DNA of 56,491 nt from QFOX01 sp044237845 (GTDB lineage Bacteria > Pseudomonadota > Alphaproteobacteria > Rickettsiales > UBA3002), in NCBI GenBank assembly GCA_044237845.1, contig JBIIEL010000012.1:1-56491 (forward strand), in the 5' to 3' direction. The notes beneath the pieces are model-generated. The model saw nothing but the letters and a program-made list of their open reading frames with translations. It ran no database searches and was not told the DNA's origin. The position numbers were made by a program, and so were the translations under genes. Shown here in pieces: positions 17,625 to 26,174 of the stretch (positions are counted from its first letter, which is position 1; every line of letters starts with the position of its first letter).

Positions 17625-17737
17625 ACGGTTTAAATCGTTTTACCCCCAATTTCCCCCTTTACCTCTCAAAAACCATCGCTATAGTGCGCCGCTGATTCGC
17701 GTAATCAGTAAAGTATAACTTGAGAAGGATTCCTGTC

Positions 17738-17920
17738 ATGGCTGTGCCAAAACGCAAAACGTCACCCTCCCGCCGCGGTATGCGCCAGTCGCACCTCGCG
17801 CTGAAAACCACCGCGGTGACCGAAGACCAAACCACCGGCGAAGCAAAGCGCCCGCACCACGTTTCGCCAGATGGCATGTATCGTGGCCGCAAAGTGACGA
17901 CCGCCAAGGTAAAAAAGTAG
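17738..17920 (+). CDS. rpmF: 50S ribosomal protein L32
   Basis: 60 aa, matching bL32 with the usual MAVPKRKTSPSRRGMRQSH start and the C-terminal HHVSPDGMYRGRKV. It lacks the four zinc cysteines, as is common in alphaproteobacteria. I chose ATG 17738 with GAGAAGGA upstream rather than 17720. It heads the conserved rpmF-plsX-fabH-ihfA cluster, in which ribosome and fatty-acid/phospholipid synthesis genes are co-regulated. Its stop codon is directly followed by a heptanucleotide array. Confidence 0.95.
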   Translation: MAVPKRKTSPSRRGMRQSHLALKTTAVTEDQTTGEAKRPHHVSPDGMYRGRKVTTAKVKK

Positions 17921-17946
17921 TATTCGGTATTCAGTATCCGGTCTTC
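17919..17946 (+). repeat. Heptanucleotide tandem array, left arm
   Basis: Four 7-bp units in a row: AGTATTC, GGTATTC, AGTATCC, GGTCTTC. The array starts inside the rpmF stop codon. An inverted counterpart lies at 18010-18037, so the two arms could pair across a 63-nt loop. Confidence 0.7.
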
Positions 17947-18009
17947 AGTGGATTTACCGGGTATTGAGGCGATAGTAAGTTTTTTTGGTTTGGGTTCCGT
18001 GTGCTCACG

Positions 18010-18037
18010 GAATGCCGAATACGGGATGCTGAATACT
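18010..18037 (-). repeat. Heptanucleotide tandem array, right arm (inverted)
   Basis: Read on the minus strand, four 7-bp units: AGTATTC, AGCATCC, CGTATTC, GGCATTC. It is the inverted partner of 17919-17946 and ends about 10 nt before the plsX start, where it could affect translation of plsX. Confidence 0.7.
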
Positions 18038-18047
18038 AACCAACGCG

Positions 18048-19115
18048 GTGCCGATGTCTCTTCCTCTCCCGATAGCTCTTGATGCAATGGGTGGCGATAA
18101 CGCCCCTGAGTCTGTGATTGCTGGCGCGCGCCGCGTGCTGAAATGGTTTCCGGATACGCGCTTTATCTTTTTTGGCCGCGAACCCGTCATTGCGCCGCTG
18201 ATTGCAAAATATCGTGATCTCGCCAGTGTTTCTGAGATTGTACATACCGATGTCGAAGTGGCGATGGATGCAAAGCCTTCCGTGGCGCTGCGTCAAGGGC
18301 GGCAGTCGAGCATGCGTCTGGCGATTGATGCGGTGGCGGACGGGCGTGCGGCGGCGATGGTGTCGGCAGGAAATACCGGCGCGTTGATGGCAACGGCGAA
18401 GCTGGTGCTCAAAACGCTTCCTGGCATTCAGCGCCCGGCGATTACGGCAACGGTTCCCTCGCGCCATCGCCCGGTGGTGCTACTCGACATGGGCGCGAAT
18501 ATCGATTGCACCGCCGATCACCTCGTGCAGTTTGCCATCATGGGTGACGCCTATGCGCGGGCAATGCTTGGTATCGACAAGCCCCGGATTGGCTTGCTCA
18601 ACGTCGGCTCCGAAGAAATGAAGGGGCATGATGAGGTGAAAGAAGCGCATCGCGTCTTGCGTTCAGGTGCGATCCCTGTGGATTATTTTGGTTTCGTCGA
18701 GGGCAACGATATCCTCGAAGGCAAAACGGATGTGGTGGTGACGGATGGATTCACCGGCAACATCGCGCTAAAAACAGCGGAGGGAGCTTCGCGCCTGATT
18801 TATTCGAGCCTTAAAAGTGCGATTGAGAATTCATGGACGGCGAAAATCGGTTATCTCTTCGCGCGCCCAGCCATTCGTATGGCGCTCAAGAAATTTGACC
18901 CGCGCCGGCTGAATGGCGCGATTCTGCTAGGGCTCAACGGCATCGCGGTGAAAAGCCATGGCGGGGCAGATGCAAAAAGTTTCGCCAATGCGATTCGTGT
19001 CGCGATTTTGCTCGTGAGCGAACGGGTGAACGAAAAAATTATCGAAGACCTCGCTCAGGCGAACGCGCGTTCTGCCACGCTGGTGGAGCCCATTGCAAAA
19101 GTCGCTGAGGCTTAA
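18048..19115 (+). CDS. plsX: Phosphate acyltransferase PlsX
   Basis: 355 aa (353 if ATG 18054 is used rather than GTG 18048; neither has a good Shine-Dalgarno because a repeat array lies just upstream). PlsX converts acyl-ACP to acyl-phosphate at the membrane surface, the first step of the PlsX/Y/C route to phosphatidic acid. Family sequence: IALDAMGGDNAP at the start, MVSAGNTGALMA, LLDMGANIDCT and GFVEGNDI. The TAA stop overlaps the fabH ATG by one base, indicating translational coupling. Confidence 0.95.
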   Translation: MPMSLPLPIALDAMGGDNAPESVIAGARRVLKWFPDTRFIFFGREPVIAPLIAKYRDLASVSEIVHTDVEVAMDAKPSVALRQGRQSSMRLAIDAVADGRAAAMVSAGNTGALMATAKLVLKTLPGIQRPAITATVPSRHRPVVLLDMGANIDCTADHLVQFAIMGDAYARAMLGIDKPRIGLLNVGSEEMKGHDEVKEAHRVLRSGAIPVDYFGFVEGNDILEGKTDVVVTDGFTGNIALKTAEGASRLIYSSLKSAIENSWTAKIGYLFARPAIRMALKKFDPRRLNGAILLGLNGIAVKSHGGADAKSFANAIRVAILLVSERVNEKIIEDLAQANARSATLVEPIAKVAEA

Positions 19116-20074
19116 TGGTACGCTCGGTTATCATCGCCACCGGCAGCTACTTGCCACAGAAAAAACTGACGAACGACGACCTCGCCCGCATGGTGGATAC
19201 CAATGATGCGTGGATTCGCGAGCGCACTGGCATCACCCAGCGTTATGTGGTGGGCGAGGGTGAGGCCACGTCCGACCTCGCGATTCACGCAGCGCGTGCC
19301 GCGCTCAAGGCGGCAGGAATCGATGCGGATGCAATTGATGGCATTGTGGTGGCGACCTCGACGCCGGATACGAGCATGCCCTCCGTTGCGACCAAAGTGC
19401 AGGCCGCACTTGGGGTGAAACATGGCGCGGCGGTGGATGTGGCGGCAGCCTGCACCGGTTTTGTCTACGCACTTTCAGTGGCGCAGGGTTGGATTGCAAC
19501 AGGCGTTGCCTCGCGCGTGCTGGTGATCGGTGCGGAGGCGATGTCGCGCATTATTGATTGGTCGGATCGCGGCACCTGTATTCTCTTCGGCGACGGGGCG
19601 GGGGCGGTGATTCTTGAAGCGCAGGAAAATACGTCACGTGGCATTCTGGCATTAAAGCTTGAGGCGGCAGGTGAATTTGGCCCCTTGCTTGGCACGAATG
19701 GCGGGGTGTCGAGCACGCAAACAGTAGGCCACTTATTTATGGAAGGGCAGGAAATATTTCGCCATGGCGTCGAAAAAATGGCGAATATCACGCTCGAAAC
19801 CCTCAAAAAAGCGAACCTGACACTGGCGGATGTGAGCTGGTTGGTGCCCCATCAGGCCAATGCGCGCATGATCCGCATGATCGGCCGCAGCCTGCGAATT
19901 AGCGAGGAAAAATGCGTGGTCACGGTGGATATTCACGCCAATACTTCGGCGGCCACCATACCCCTTGCGCTGGATGTGGCGGTGCGGGATGGGCGAATCA
20001 AACAGGGCGATATTGTCGCCATGCCTGCACTTGGTGCTGGACTCACCTGGGGATGTTGTGTAATCTGTTGGTAA
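19115..20074 (+). CDS. fabH: 3-oxoacyl-ACP synthase III
   Basis: 319 aa, KAS III, condensing acetyl-CoA with malonyl-ACP to start fatty-acid elongation. The catalytic triad is in place: C113 (AACTGFVYAL), H246 (VPHQANARM) and N276 (HANTSAATIP). Length is that of the family. The start overlaps the plsX stop. It is followed by 171 nt containing a palindrome and the ihfA gene. Confidence 0.96.
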   Translation: MVRSVIIATGSYLPQKKLTNDDLARMVDTNDAWIRERTGITQRYVVGEGEATSDLAIHAARAALKAAGIDADAIDGIVVATSTPDTSMPSVATKVQAALGVKHGAAVDVAAACTGFVYALSVAQGWIATGVASRVLVIGAEAMSRIIDWSDRGTCILFGDGAGAVILEAQENTSRGILALKLEAAGEFGPLLGTNGGVSSTQTVGHLFMEGQEIFRHGVEKMANITLETLKKANLTLADVSWLVPHQANARMIRMIGRSLRISEEKCVVTVDIHANTSAATIPLALDVAVRDGRIKQGDIVAMPALGAGLTWGCCVICW

Positions 20075-20136
20075 ACCTACTTCATTCTTCTACTGCGGCT
20101 GGTAAAAGTCGATCATCTTCTGCGCTTCCGCTTCGC

Positions 20137-20154
20137 ATGTACTTATATGTACAT
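20137..20154. repeat. Perfect inverted repeat between fabH and ihfA
   Basis: ATGTAC, TTATAT, GTACAT: a perfect 6-bp inverted repeat around a 6-nt centre, flanked by outer CGCAT/ATGCG arms. It could be an operator for ihfA or a dispersed palindromic element; nothing in the sequence decides. Confidence 0.4.
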
Positions 20155-20245
20155 TTACGATGCGGTTCTCGAAAGTAATCGCTTTTTCCTCACCCGCAGC
20201 GAAGACTAAGCTGGGTTTTCGTTAACGAAGAATAGGGAGCCGCCT

Positions 20246-20536
20246 ATGTCCAAGACACTCACCCGTGCAGATCTTTCGAACTCGGTCTATCGTGAAATCG
20301 GTTTGTCGCTTTCGGAATCGACACAGCTGGTCGATGCGGTGCTGGAGGAAATTTGCGTTGCGCTGACAGAAGGAAATTCGGTGAAGCTTTCTTCGTTTGG
20401 TACCTTCAAACTCCGCCGCAAAAAAGAACGTATCGGCCGCAACCCAAAGACAGGCGTGGAAGTGCCAATCACGCCGCGCACCGTGCTTTCGTTCAATGCA
20501 TCGAACACGCTGAAACAGGATGTGAATAAAAACTAG
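20246..20536 (+). CDS. ihfA: Integration host factor subunit alpha
   Basis: 96 aa, HU/IHF family. The DNA-bending arm with GRNPKTG (residues 70-76 region) and the helical N-terminus TRADLSNSVYREIGLS identify it; placement after plsX-fabH and before a MerR gene is the standard alphaproteobacterial context for the alpha subunit. It acts as a heterodimer with IHF beta, bending DNA at specific sites for transcription (including sigma-54 promoters) and recombination. Confidence 0.93.
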   Translation: MSKTLTRADLSNSVYREIGLSLSESTQLVDAVLEEICVALTEGNSVKLSSFGTFKLRRKKERIGRNPKTGVEVPITPRTVLSFNASNTLKQDVNKN

Positions 20537-20571
20537 TTGTTGGTTGTTAGTTGCTCGTTGTTCGTTAGTTA
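20537..20571 (+). repeat. Heptanucleotide tandem array after ihfA
   Basis: Five 7-bp units: TTGTTGG, TTGTTAG, TTGCTCG, TTGTTCG, TTAGTTA. It begins on the base after the ihfA stop codon, as the rpmF array begins in its stop codon, but the unit sequence differs. Confidence 0.65.
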
Positions 20572-20637
20572 CTGTGACCCCGTTGGCGATTCGTCGCTAA
20601 TCACAAAAAAACAAAAAATCGAAACAGGCAGCATCTC

Positions 20638-21225
20638 ATGGCAAGCACGGACATCTCGCTTTTTGCGTACGAAGCAGCAGAGCAGAAAAAAGAAAAATCA
20701 CCCAACGCATTGCGCACCATCAGCGAAGCCGCTGAAATCCTCGATGTGCCGCAGCATGTGCTGCGCTTCTGGGAAACCAAATTCACGCAGATCAAGCCGC
20801 TGAAGCGTAACGGTGGCCGTCGTTTTTATCGCCCACAGGATATCGACGTGCTTCAGCAAATCAAACATCTGCTCTATAATCAGGGCTACACGATTAAGGG
20901 TGCTAAAAAAGCGGTGGATGATTTCATTCACGCGCGCGCGGATCGTGATGTATCGCCAGCAGAATGGATGGCAACCGTGCCACCTGCCAGCGTGAACGAC
21001 AACTTCGTGGTGCCTGTGCAGGAAGCCGAACCCGATCTGCTCGCGGAACTAGCACAAGCATTAGCGGAGACGGATGAGCTGGTGGAAGAGGTGGCAACCG
21101 TCGCGCCGCAAGCGACGCTCGCAACGCCTTCTCGTGATGCATTGCGTGCGATGCGTGCTGAAATCGCCGCGCTGCGCGACAGCCTGCGCCTTCATCTGGC
21201 GACACCGCAAGCCGTGATGCAGTAG
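20638..21225 (+). CDS. MerR-family transcriptional regulator
   Basis: 195 aa. A MerR helix-turn-helix occupies about 28-100: ISEAAEILDVPQHVLRFWE, then the wing GGRRFYRPQDIDVL and LLYNQGYTIKGAKK. The C-terminal half is Ala/Glu-rich, predicted helical, with no metal-binding cysteines, so it is not a classical metal sensor. A MerR gene next to ihfA is conserved across alphaproteobacteria; its target is not known to me. It ends at a bidirectional terminator. Confidence 0.9.
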   Translation: MASTDISLFAYEAAEQKKEKSPNALRTISEAAEILDVPQHVLRFWETKFTQIKPLKRNGGRRFYRPQDIDVLQQIKHLLYNQGYTIKGAKKAVDDFIHARADRDVSPAEWMATVPPASVNDNFVVPVQEAEPDLLAELAQALAETDELVEEVATVAPQATLATPSRDALRAMRAEIAALRDSLRLHLATPQAVMQ

Positions 21226-21244
21226 CTTCTGCGACTAGCGGCAA

Positions 21245-21281
21245 TAAAAAAAGGGGACGTGAATTTCACGTCCCCTTTTTT
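21245..21281. terminator. Bidirectional terminator
   Basis: GGGGACGTGA and TCACGTCCCC form a perfect 10-bp stem with A-rich 5' and T-rich 3' flanks. It separates the merR gene from the convergent YidB-like gene and can serve both. Confidence 0.92.
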
Positions 21282-21297
21282 ATGTCACGTGTAGTGC

Positions 21298-21638
21298 TTA
21301 CGCAGCCGCAGCGGTAGGGATGGTACCATTCGGCGTCATTTTATCGACGGCTTCTGGCAGGAATTGTGCGAGTTTTCTTGCTACTTCATCAGGCGTCATG
21401 CCTACTTTTGCAGCGAGGGTTTGCATCATCTCTGAACCGAGCACTGTTTGCAGCTGGCTCGCTTGAACAGGCTGGTTTGCACCGGTGCCCACCCAGGATT
21501 GCACCACCGAACCGAGGCCGTTTTCTCGAACTGGCTCACGAGGCCCTGAACGCCGCCGTGTTGCTCGAGCACTTTGCTCACCATTGCCGTAACGCCCGCG
21601 CTGACGAGGCCGCCCAGTACTCCATCTAATATACTCAT
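21298..21638 (-). pseudogene. YidB/DUF937-like gene with a frameshift
   Basis: Two overlapping frames together give a 113-aa YidB-like protein: the N-terminal MSILDGVLGGLVSAG continues to VSQFEK in one frame, and WVGTGANQPVQASQLQ to the end is in another. Restoring one A in the AAAA run (T run 21521-21524 on the plus strand) joins them as QFEKNGLGSVVQSWVG, the expected family sequence. The total span then becomes an exact multiple of three. So the gene is either recently broken, subject to slippage, or carries a sequencing error. YidB-like proteins are small, of unknown function. Confidence 0.75.
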
Positions 21639-21905
21639 AGGTATCCCCATTTTTTAAAGTTTGCCGATTTAATTCTTAGGTAGTGTGCGGTTTCTAGCCT
21701 TTTTCTGCGTCTGAGTAAAATGAATAAGCGGGATGATGCGCTGATTTTGCGCCGTACTTCATAGAAAACCCAGCATTTTTGCGTGTTCCTCATCACGCAC
21801 GCTCAGAAACAGATGCGCAAACGCGCTGATTCGCCGTTATTGGTTGACCGCTTGGCCGCCATTCGCTTTCCTAAACGCTCTTTCCACCTGCCATAGGAGT
21901 GCGTG

Positions 21906-22271
21906 ATGAATTTTGTAGAAGCAGTAAAATCCGGTTTTAATAATTTCCATAATTTTACGGGGCGTTCCTCTCGTTCGGAGTATTGGTTTTGGTTCCTATT
22001 CGGGGTTTTAAGTGGATTAGTTTTGGGTTTTATTGATGCGACGATTTTTGGAGCAACTAAAACCCCTCTATCGACATTCTTTTCAATCTTCACATTCATT
22101 CCAGGCATTGCCGTAGGCGCACGTCGCTTGCATGACATTGGTAAAACCGGTTGGTTGCAGTTGCTCTGGATAATCCCCGTCGTAGGCTGGATTATCCTTA
22201 TCGTTTGGTTCTGTACTAAAGGACCAGCAAGCGATAACCGCTTCGGGCCAGATCCGCTGGCAACGGCGTAA
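21906..22271 (+). CDS. DUF805 membrane protein (short paralogue)
   Basis: 121 aa, DUF805 family, small inner-membrane protein with about four predicted helices. Typical features are the amphipathic start FVEAVKSGFNNFHNFTGRSSRSEYWFW trimmed to the RSSRSEYWFW motif, GARRLHDIGKTGW in the middle, and the polar tail with NRFGPDP. I chose ATG 21906 with AGGAG 7 nt upstream. A longer paralogue follows after 28 nt. Function of the family is unknown. Confidence 0.85.
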   Translation: MNFVEAVKSGFNNFHNFTGRSSRSEYWFWFLFGVLSGLVLGFIDATIFGATKTPLSTFFSIFTFIPGIAVGARRLHDIGKTGWLQLLWIIPVVGWIILIVWFCTKGPASDNRFGPDPLATA

Positions 22272-22299
22272 TCCTCCAAGTGCGCCCAGAGAGGTAGTG

Positions 22300-23196
22300 A
22301 TGGACTTAATTCAAGCAGTAAAATCTGGTTTTAGAAAGTTCTTCACACTCTCTGGCCGCGCCTCTCGCTCGGAGTATTGGTGCTGGGTATTGTTCTGCCT
22401 TCTTGTGTCCATTCCGATTGCCATCTTTGATATGGAATCATCGACAGCTTATAAGGGCACGCCGAGTTTGTTGTGTCTGATTTTTATAGTGGTGTCGACC
22501 TTCTTTATTGGTGTTCGGCGGGTACACGACGTCGACAAGAGTGGTTGGTGGGTGTTTGTTCCCTACGTATTGGTTCCCGCAGGCTTCTGGGCGATGATGG
22601 GCATCGGCGTTATCTCAATGTTCGCAGGTACTCGTGCAACAGAAACTTTTGATTCTTGGATGTTTCTTCTGGGAAATCTTTTGTTCTTCTTGCCGCTGAC
22701 CCTGGCAGTGATGTTGTTCTGTGAACGAGGAACGGAAGGGCCCAATCGTTTTGGTTCAGACCCATTGAGCGCGGAGCAAAATCATCAGCTAGATGCTGAA
22801 GAAGCAATAGCAAAAATGTATCAAATCCAGATGCCAAAGCCTGGAGAGAAGGTGCTCTTAATTTTAACGATCATAGGATGGTTAATATTACTGGCGATTA
22901 TTTATGACATCCCCGGCAGGCATAGAAAAGAGGCGGAAATCACAAAAGCACCCGTTTCTTCTCCTTCTGGATGTCCTGAAGATTGGCTGAACTACAAGCT
23001 TTATGACGAAAGGTGGAGTTATGACCAAAGGTGGAGCCAACAAATAGGAACATGTCTTTACAAGGGTAGTGTTTCTAACAGTCAATGTGGGGCAATGGGT
23101 GGGGCGATCACTCCTGGCGCGGGCGTCATGGCTTGGTGTCAAAAGTTTGCTGATGAGAGTAGGACTGTGCTGCTTTCTATTGAATTATTCAATTAA
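22300..23196 (+). CDS. DUF805 membrane protein with a C-terminal extension
   Basis: 298 aa. Residues 1-155 are a DUF805 domain like the preceding gene (RASRSEYWCW, RRVHDVDKSGWW, NRFGSDP). The rest is an extra helix (about 185-205) and a roughly 85-residue, probably periplasmic domain with Cys residues (SGCPEDW, IGTCLYK, SQCGAMGG, AWCQKF) and a short repeat DERWSYDQRWSQ. ATG 22300 follows GAGAGG. The pair looks like a tandem duplication in which the second copy gained a domain. Confidence 0.8.
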   Translation: MDLIQAVKSGFRKFFTLSGRASRSEYWCWVLFCLLVSIPIAIFDMESSTAYKGTPSLLCLIFIVVSTFFIGVRRVHDVDKSGWWVFVPYVLVPAGFWAMMGIGVISMFAGTRATETFDSWMFLLGNLLFFLPLTLAVMLFCERGTEGPNRFGSDPLSAEQNHQLDAEEAIAKMYQIQMPKPGEKVLLILTIIGWLILLAIIYDIPGRHRKEAEITKAPVSSPSGCPEDWLNYKLYDERWSYDQRWSQQIGTCLYKGSVSNSQCGAMGGAITPGAGVMAWCQKFADESRTVLLSIELFN

Positions 23197-23232
23197 GCTT
23201 CTGTGTTTTGTACAACCACATCTTGACGCATC

Positions 23233-23270
23233 CGGGCTTTCGCTCTTAAACAAGCGAAAGCCCGTTTGTT
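23233..23270 (+). terminator. Terminator-like hairpin before eno
   Basis: CGGGCTTTCGCT and AGCGAAAGCCCG form a perfect 12-bp stem with an 8-nt loop, followed by TTTGTTT. It most likely ends the DUF805 transcript; it sits only 13 nt before the eno start codon at 23283, so it may also influence eno. Confidence 0.7.
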
Positions 23271-23282
23271 TAGGAGAGACCT

Positions 23283-24557
23283 ATGTCACGTATCGATACA
23301 CTCGCTGCCCGCGAAATTCTGGATAGCCGCGGCAACCCCACGATCGAGGTGGATGTGGTGCTGGAAAACGGCGCGTTCGGGCGCGCGGCGGTGCCATCGG
23401 GTGCATCGACCGGTAGCATGGAGGCGATGGAGCTGCGTGACGGCGACACCGCGCGTTACGGCGGCAAAGGCGTGCGCAAAGCAGTGGCGAATGTGCTGGC
23501 GCTCGCACCTGCACTCAAGGGGCTGAACGCGCTCGACCAGGTGCTGGTCGACCAAACGCTGATCGAGGCGGATGGTACGCCGAACAAGGGCAATCTCGGC
23601 GCGAATGCGATGCTGGGGGTGTCGCTTGCAACGGCGAAGGCCGCGGCGCAATCCAGCGGGCTGCCGCTGTTTCGCTATATCGGCGGCACGAACGCCAACC
23701 TGCTGCCAGTACCGATGATGAACATCATCAACGGCGGCGCGCATGCCGATAACGCGATCGATATTCAGGAATTCATGATTATGCCGCTGGTGGCCTATGG
23801 CATGGCGGATGCGATTCGCATCGGCGCAGAAATTTACCACGTGCTGAAAAAGCAACTCGCGGATGCGGGGCTATCGACCAGCATCGGCGATGAGGGAGGC
23901 TTTGCGCCCGACCTCAAAAGCGCGGAAGACGCGTGCGGGTTCATCTGCAAGGCGATTGAAACGGCGGGCTACCGCCCCGGCGACGAGGTGCTGCTCGCGC
24001 TTGATGCTGCGAGTTCGGAGTTCTATGTCGACGGCCAGTACAAGCTCGTCGGCGAGGGCAAAACCCTCGATGTGGAGGGCATCATCGCCTATTACGAGAA
24101 TCTGGTGAGCAAATTCCCCATCGCCTCGATCGAGGATGCCTGCGCGGAGAACGACCGCGAGGGCTGGGCGGCCATCACCCGCGCGCTGGGTGGACGGATT
24201 CAGCTGACGGGCGACGATTTGTTCGTCACCAACCCGGCGATTTTGGCCGAAGGTATGGGGCTTGGCCTTGCCAACGCGCTGCTCGTGAAGCCAAACCAGA
24301 TTGGCACGCTGAGCGAGATGATTGCTGCGGTGGAGATGGCGCATCGCGGTGGCTACCGCACGGTGATGTCGCACCGCTCCGGCGAGACAGAGGACGCGAC
24401 GATTGCGCATCTCGCCGTGGCGCTCAACTGCGGGCAGATCAAAACCGGCGCACCCTGCCGTGCCGACCGTACTGCGAAATATAACGAGCTGATTCGGATT
24501 GAAGAAATTCTAGGTGGTTCCGGCCTCTATGGCGGGCGCTTGCCGCAACCACAGTAA
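23283..24557 (+). CDS. eno: Enolase
   Basis: 424 aa, normal length. Converts 2-phosphoglycerate to phosphoenolpyruvate; Mg-dependent, cytosolic. Conserved blocks: ILDSRGNPTIEVDV, SGASTG, the GDEGGFAPDL loop, the signature LLVKPNQIGTLSE and SHRSGETEDATIAHLAV. The start has AGGAGAG upstream and directly follows a strong hairpin. An RNase D-like gene follows after 16 nt. Confidence 0.97.
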   Translation: MSRIDTLAAREILDSRGNPTIEVDVVLENGAFGRAAVPSGASTGSMEAMELRDGDTARYGGKGVRKAVANVLALAPALKGLNALDQVLVDQTLIEADGTPNKGNLGANAMLGVSLATAKAAAQSSGLPLFRYIGGTNANLLPVPMMNIINGGAHADNAIDIQEFMIMPLVAYGMADAIRIGAEIYHVLKKQLADAGLSTSIGDEGGFAPDLKSAEDACGFICKAIETAGYRPGDEVLLALDAASSEFYVDGQYKLVGEGKTLDVEGIIAYYENLVSKFPIASIEDACAENDREGWAAITRALGGRIQLTGDDLFVTNPAILAEGMGLGLANALLVKPNQIGTLSEMIAAVEMAHRGGYRTVMSHRSGETEDATIAHLAVALNCGQIKTGAPCRADRTAKYNELIRIEEILGGSGLYGGRLPQPQ

Positions 24558-24573
24558 CGGGAGAGACACAGAC

Positions 24574-25185
24574 ATGGCGGTTCATTTTCACATTGGCGAT
24601 TTACCGGCATCGGTAAAATTTCAGGGCGATATCGCGGTCGATACCGAGGCGATGGGGCTGAATAATCACCGTGACCGGCTGTGCCTGATCCAGCTTTCCG
24701 ACGGGCAGGGCGACGAACATCTTGTACAATTCCTGCCGGGAAAATATGACGCGCCAAACCTGAAGGCGCTTCTGACCGACCCCAAACGCGTCAAACTGTT
24801 TCATTTCGCGCGGTTCGATGTGGCGATCATCAAGCAATATCTCGGCGTGGTGACAGCACCGATTTACTGCACCAAAATTGCTTCGCGCCTGACGCGGACA
24901 TTCACCGACCGCCACGGCTTCAAGGATTTGTGCCGTGATTTGCTTCAAGTCGATGTCTCAAAGCAGCAGCAAACCTCAGACTGGGGGCAGCCGACCTTAT
25001 CGCCCGAGCAGCAGGAATATGCCGCGAGCGACGTGCGCCACCTGCACCGCCTGCGCGAGAAGCTGGACGTGATGCTGGCGCGCGAACACCGCACGGAACT
25101 GGCGGCTGCTTGCTTCACCTTCCTGCCTGCACGGGCGGAGCTTGACCTCGCCGGCTGGCCGGAAATCGACATCTTCGCGCATTAG
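24574..25185 (+). CDS. Ribonuclease D-like 3'-5' exonuclease
   Basis: 203 aa: only the DEDDy exonuclease domain of RNase D, without the HRDC domains of E. coli Rnd, as in many alphaproteobacteria. Catalytic signatures: D-T-E in AVDTEAMGL, the Exo II aspartate in HFARFDVAII, and Exo III YAASDVRHL. It probably trims tRNA or other small RNA 3' ends. ATG 24574 has GGGAGAGA upstream; an in-frame start at 24514 lies inside eno. It begins the conserved rnd-kdsD-lptC-lptA-lptB-rpoN order. Confidence 0.92.
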   Translation: MAVHFHIGDLPASVKFQGDIAVDTEAMGLNNHRDRLCLIQLSDGQGDEHLVQFLPGKYDAPNLKALLTDPKRVKLFHFARFDVAIIKQYLGVVTAPIYCTKIASRLTRTFTDRHGFKDLCRDLLQVDVSKQQQTSDWGQPTLSPEQQEYAASDVRHLHRLREKLDVMLAREHRTELAAACFTFLPARAELDLAGWPEIDIFAH

Positions 25186-25190
25186 GTTGT

Positions 25191-26171
25191 ATGAAAAACG
25201 CTAAACCAGTGACCCACGATGATATGCGCCTTCTGGCCTCGGCTCGTGCGGTGATTGCGCGTGAGGTGGAAGGGCTGAACGCTGTCGCCGACGCGCTGGA
25301 TGAGAAATTCATCGATGTGGTGAATCGAATCGCCGCGCTGAAAGGGCGTGTGATTCTAAGTGGCATGGGTAAGTCCGGCCATATCTGTCGAAAAATTGCG
25401 GCGACGCTGGCCTCTACTGGTACGCTCGCCTATTTCGTGCACCCTTCGGAAGCGAGCCATGGCGATCTTGGCATGATTACGGCAGACGACTTGGTTATTT
25501 GTCTGTCGAACTCCGGCGAAACGCACGAGCTACGCGATATTATTTCCTATACCCGCCGCTTTGCAATTCCGCTGGTGGCGCTGGTGCGACGCGACGCATC
25601 GCTGCTGGTGGACGCGGCGGATGTGTCGATTGTGCTGCCTGCGGTGCCTGAGGCTTCGCCTGTAGATGCGCCGACCACCTCCACCACTATGATGCTCGCT
25701 TGGGGCGATGCGCTTGCGGTGGCACTGATGGAGAAAAAAGGCTTCAACCGCGATGATTTCGGTGTATTCCACCCCGGCGGAAAACTGGGTGCGCAATTTA
25801 CGCGGGTGGAAAACCTGATGCATGGTGCTGACGAGCTACCGCTAGTGACAGAGAATGCCTCGATGCAGGAGGCCATCCTCACCATGACGGCCAAGCGCTT
25901 CGGCTGCGCGGGTGTAGTGGATGCGGCGGGTGTGCTGCTCGGGATCATCACGGATGGCGACTTGCGGCGTAATATGGATGAAGGTTTGATGCGTAAAACC
26001 ACGCGCGAAGTGATGCATAAAAATCCAGTGACGATGAAGCCAACAAGCCTTGCTGCAGAGGCGCTCGGCGTGATGAACAGCAAATCCATCACCTGCCTGT
26101 TTGTGGTAGTGGATGAAAAACCAGTGGGCATTCTGCATATTCATGACTGCCTGCGCGCCGGTGTGATGTAG
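25191..26171 (+). CDS. kdsD: Arabinose-5-phosphate isomerase
   Basis: 326 aa, KpsF/GutQ family. Interconverts ribulose-5-P and arabinose-5-P, the first step to Kdo for lipopolysaccharide. The N-terminal SIS domain (about 40-185) contains LSGMGKSGHICRKIAATLASTG trimmed to GMGKSGHICRK and SNSGETHELRD, and two CBS domains follow (about 210-326). It is adjacent to the Lpt transport genes, which fits an LPS role. Confidence 0.94.
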   Translation: MKNAKPVTHDDMRLLASARAVIAREVEGLNAVADALDEKFIDVVNRIAALKGRVILSGMGKSGHICRKIAATLASTGTLAYFVHPSEASHGDLGMITADDLVICLSNSGETHELRDIISYTRRFAIPLVALVRRDASLLVDAADVSIVLPAVPEASPVDAPTTSTTMMLAWGDALAVALMEKKGFNRDDFGVFHPGGKLGAQFTRVENLMHGADELPLVTENASMQEAILTMTAKRFGCAGVVDAAGVLLGIITDGDLRRNMDEGLMRKTTREVMHKNPVTMKPTSLAAEALGVMNSKSITCLFVVVDEKPVGILHIHDCLRAGVM

Positions 26172-26174
26172 CCG

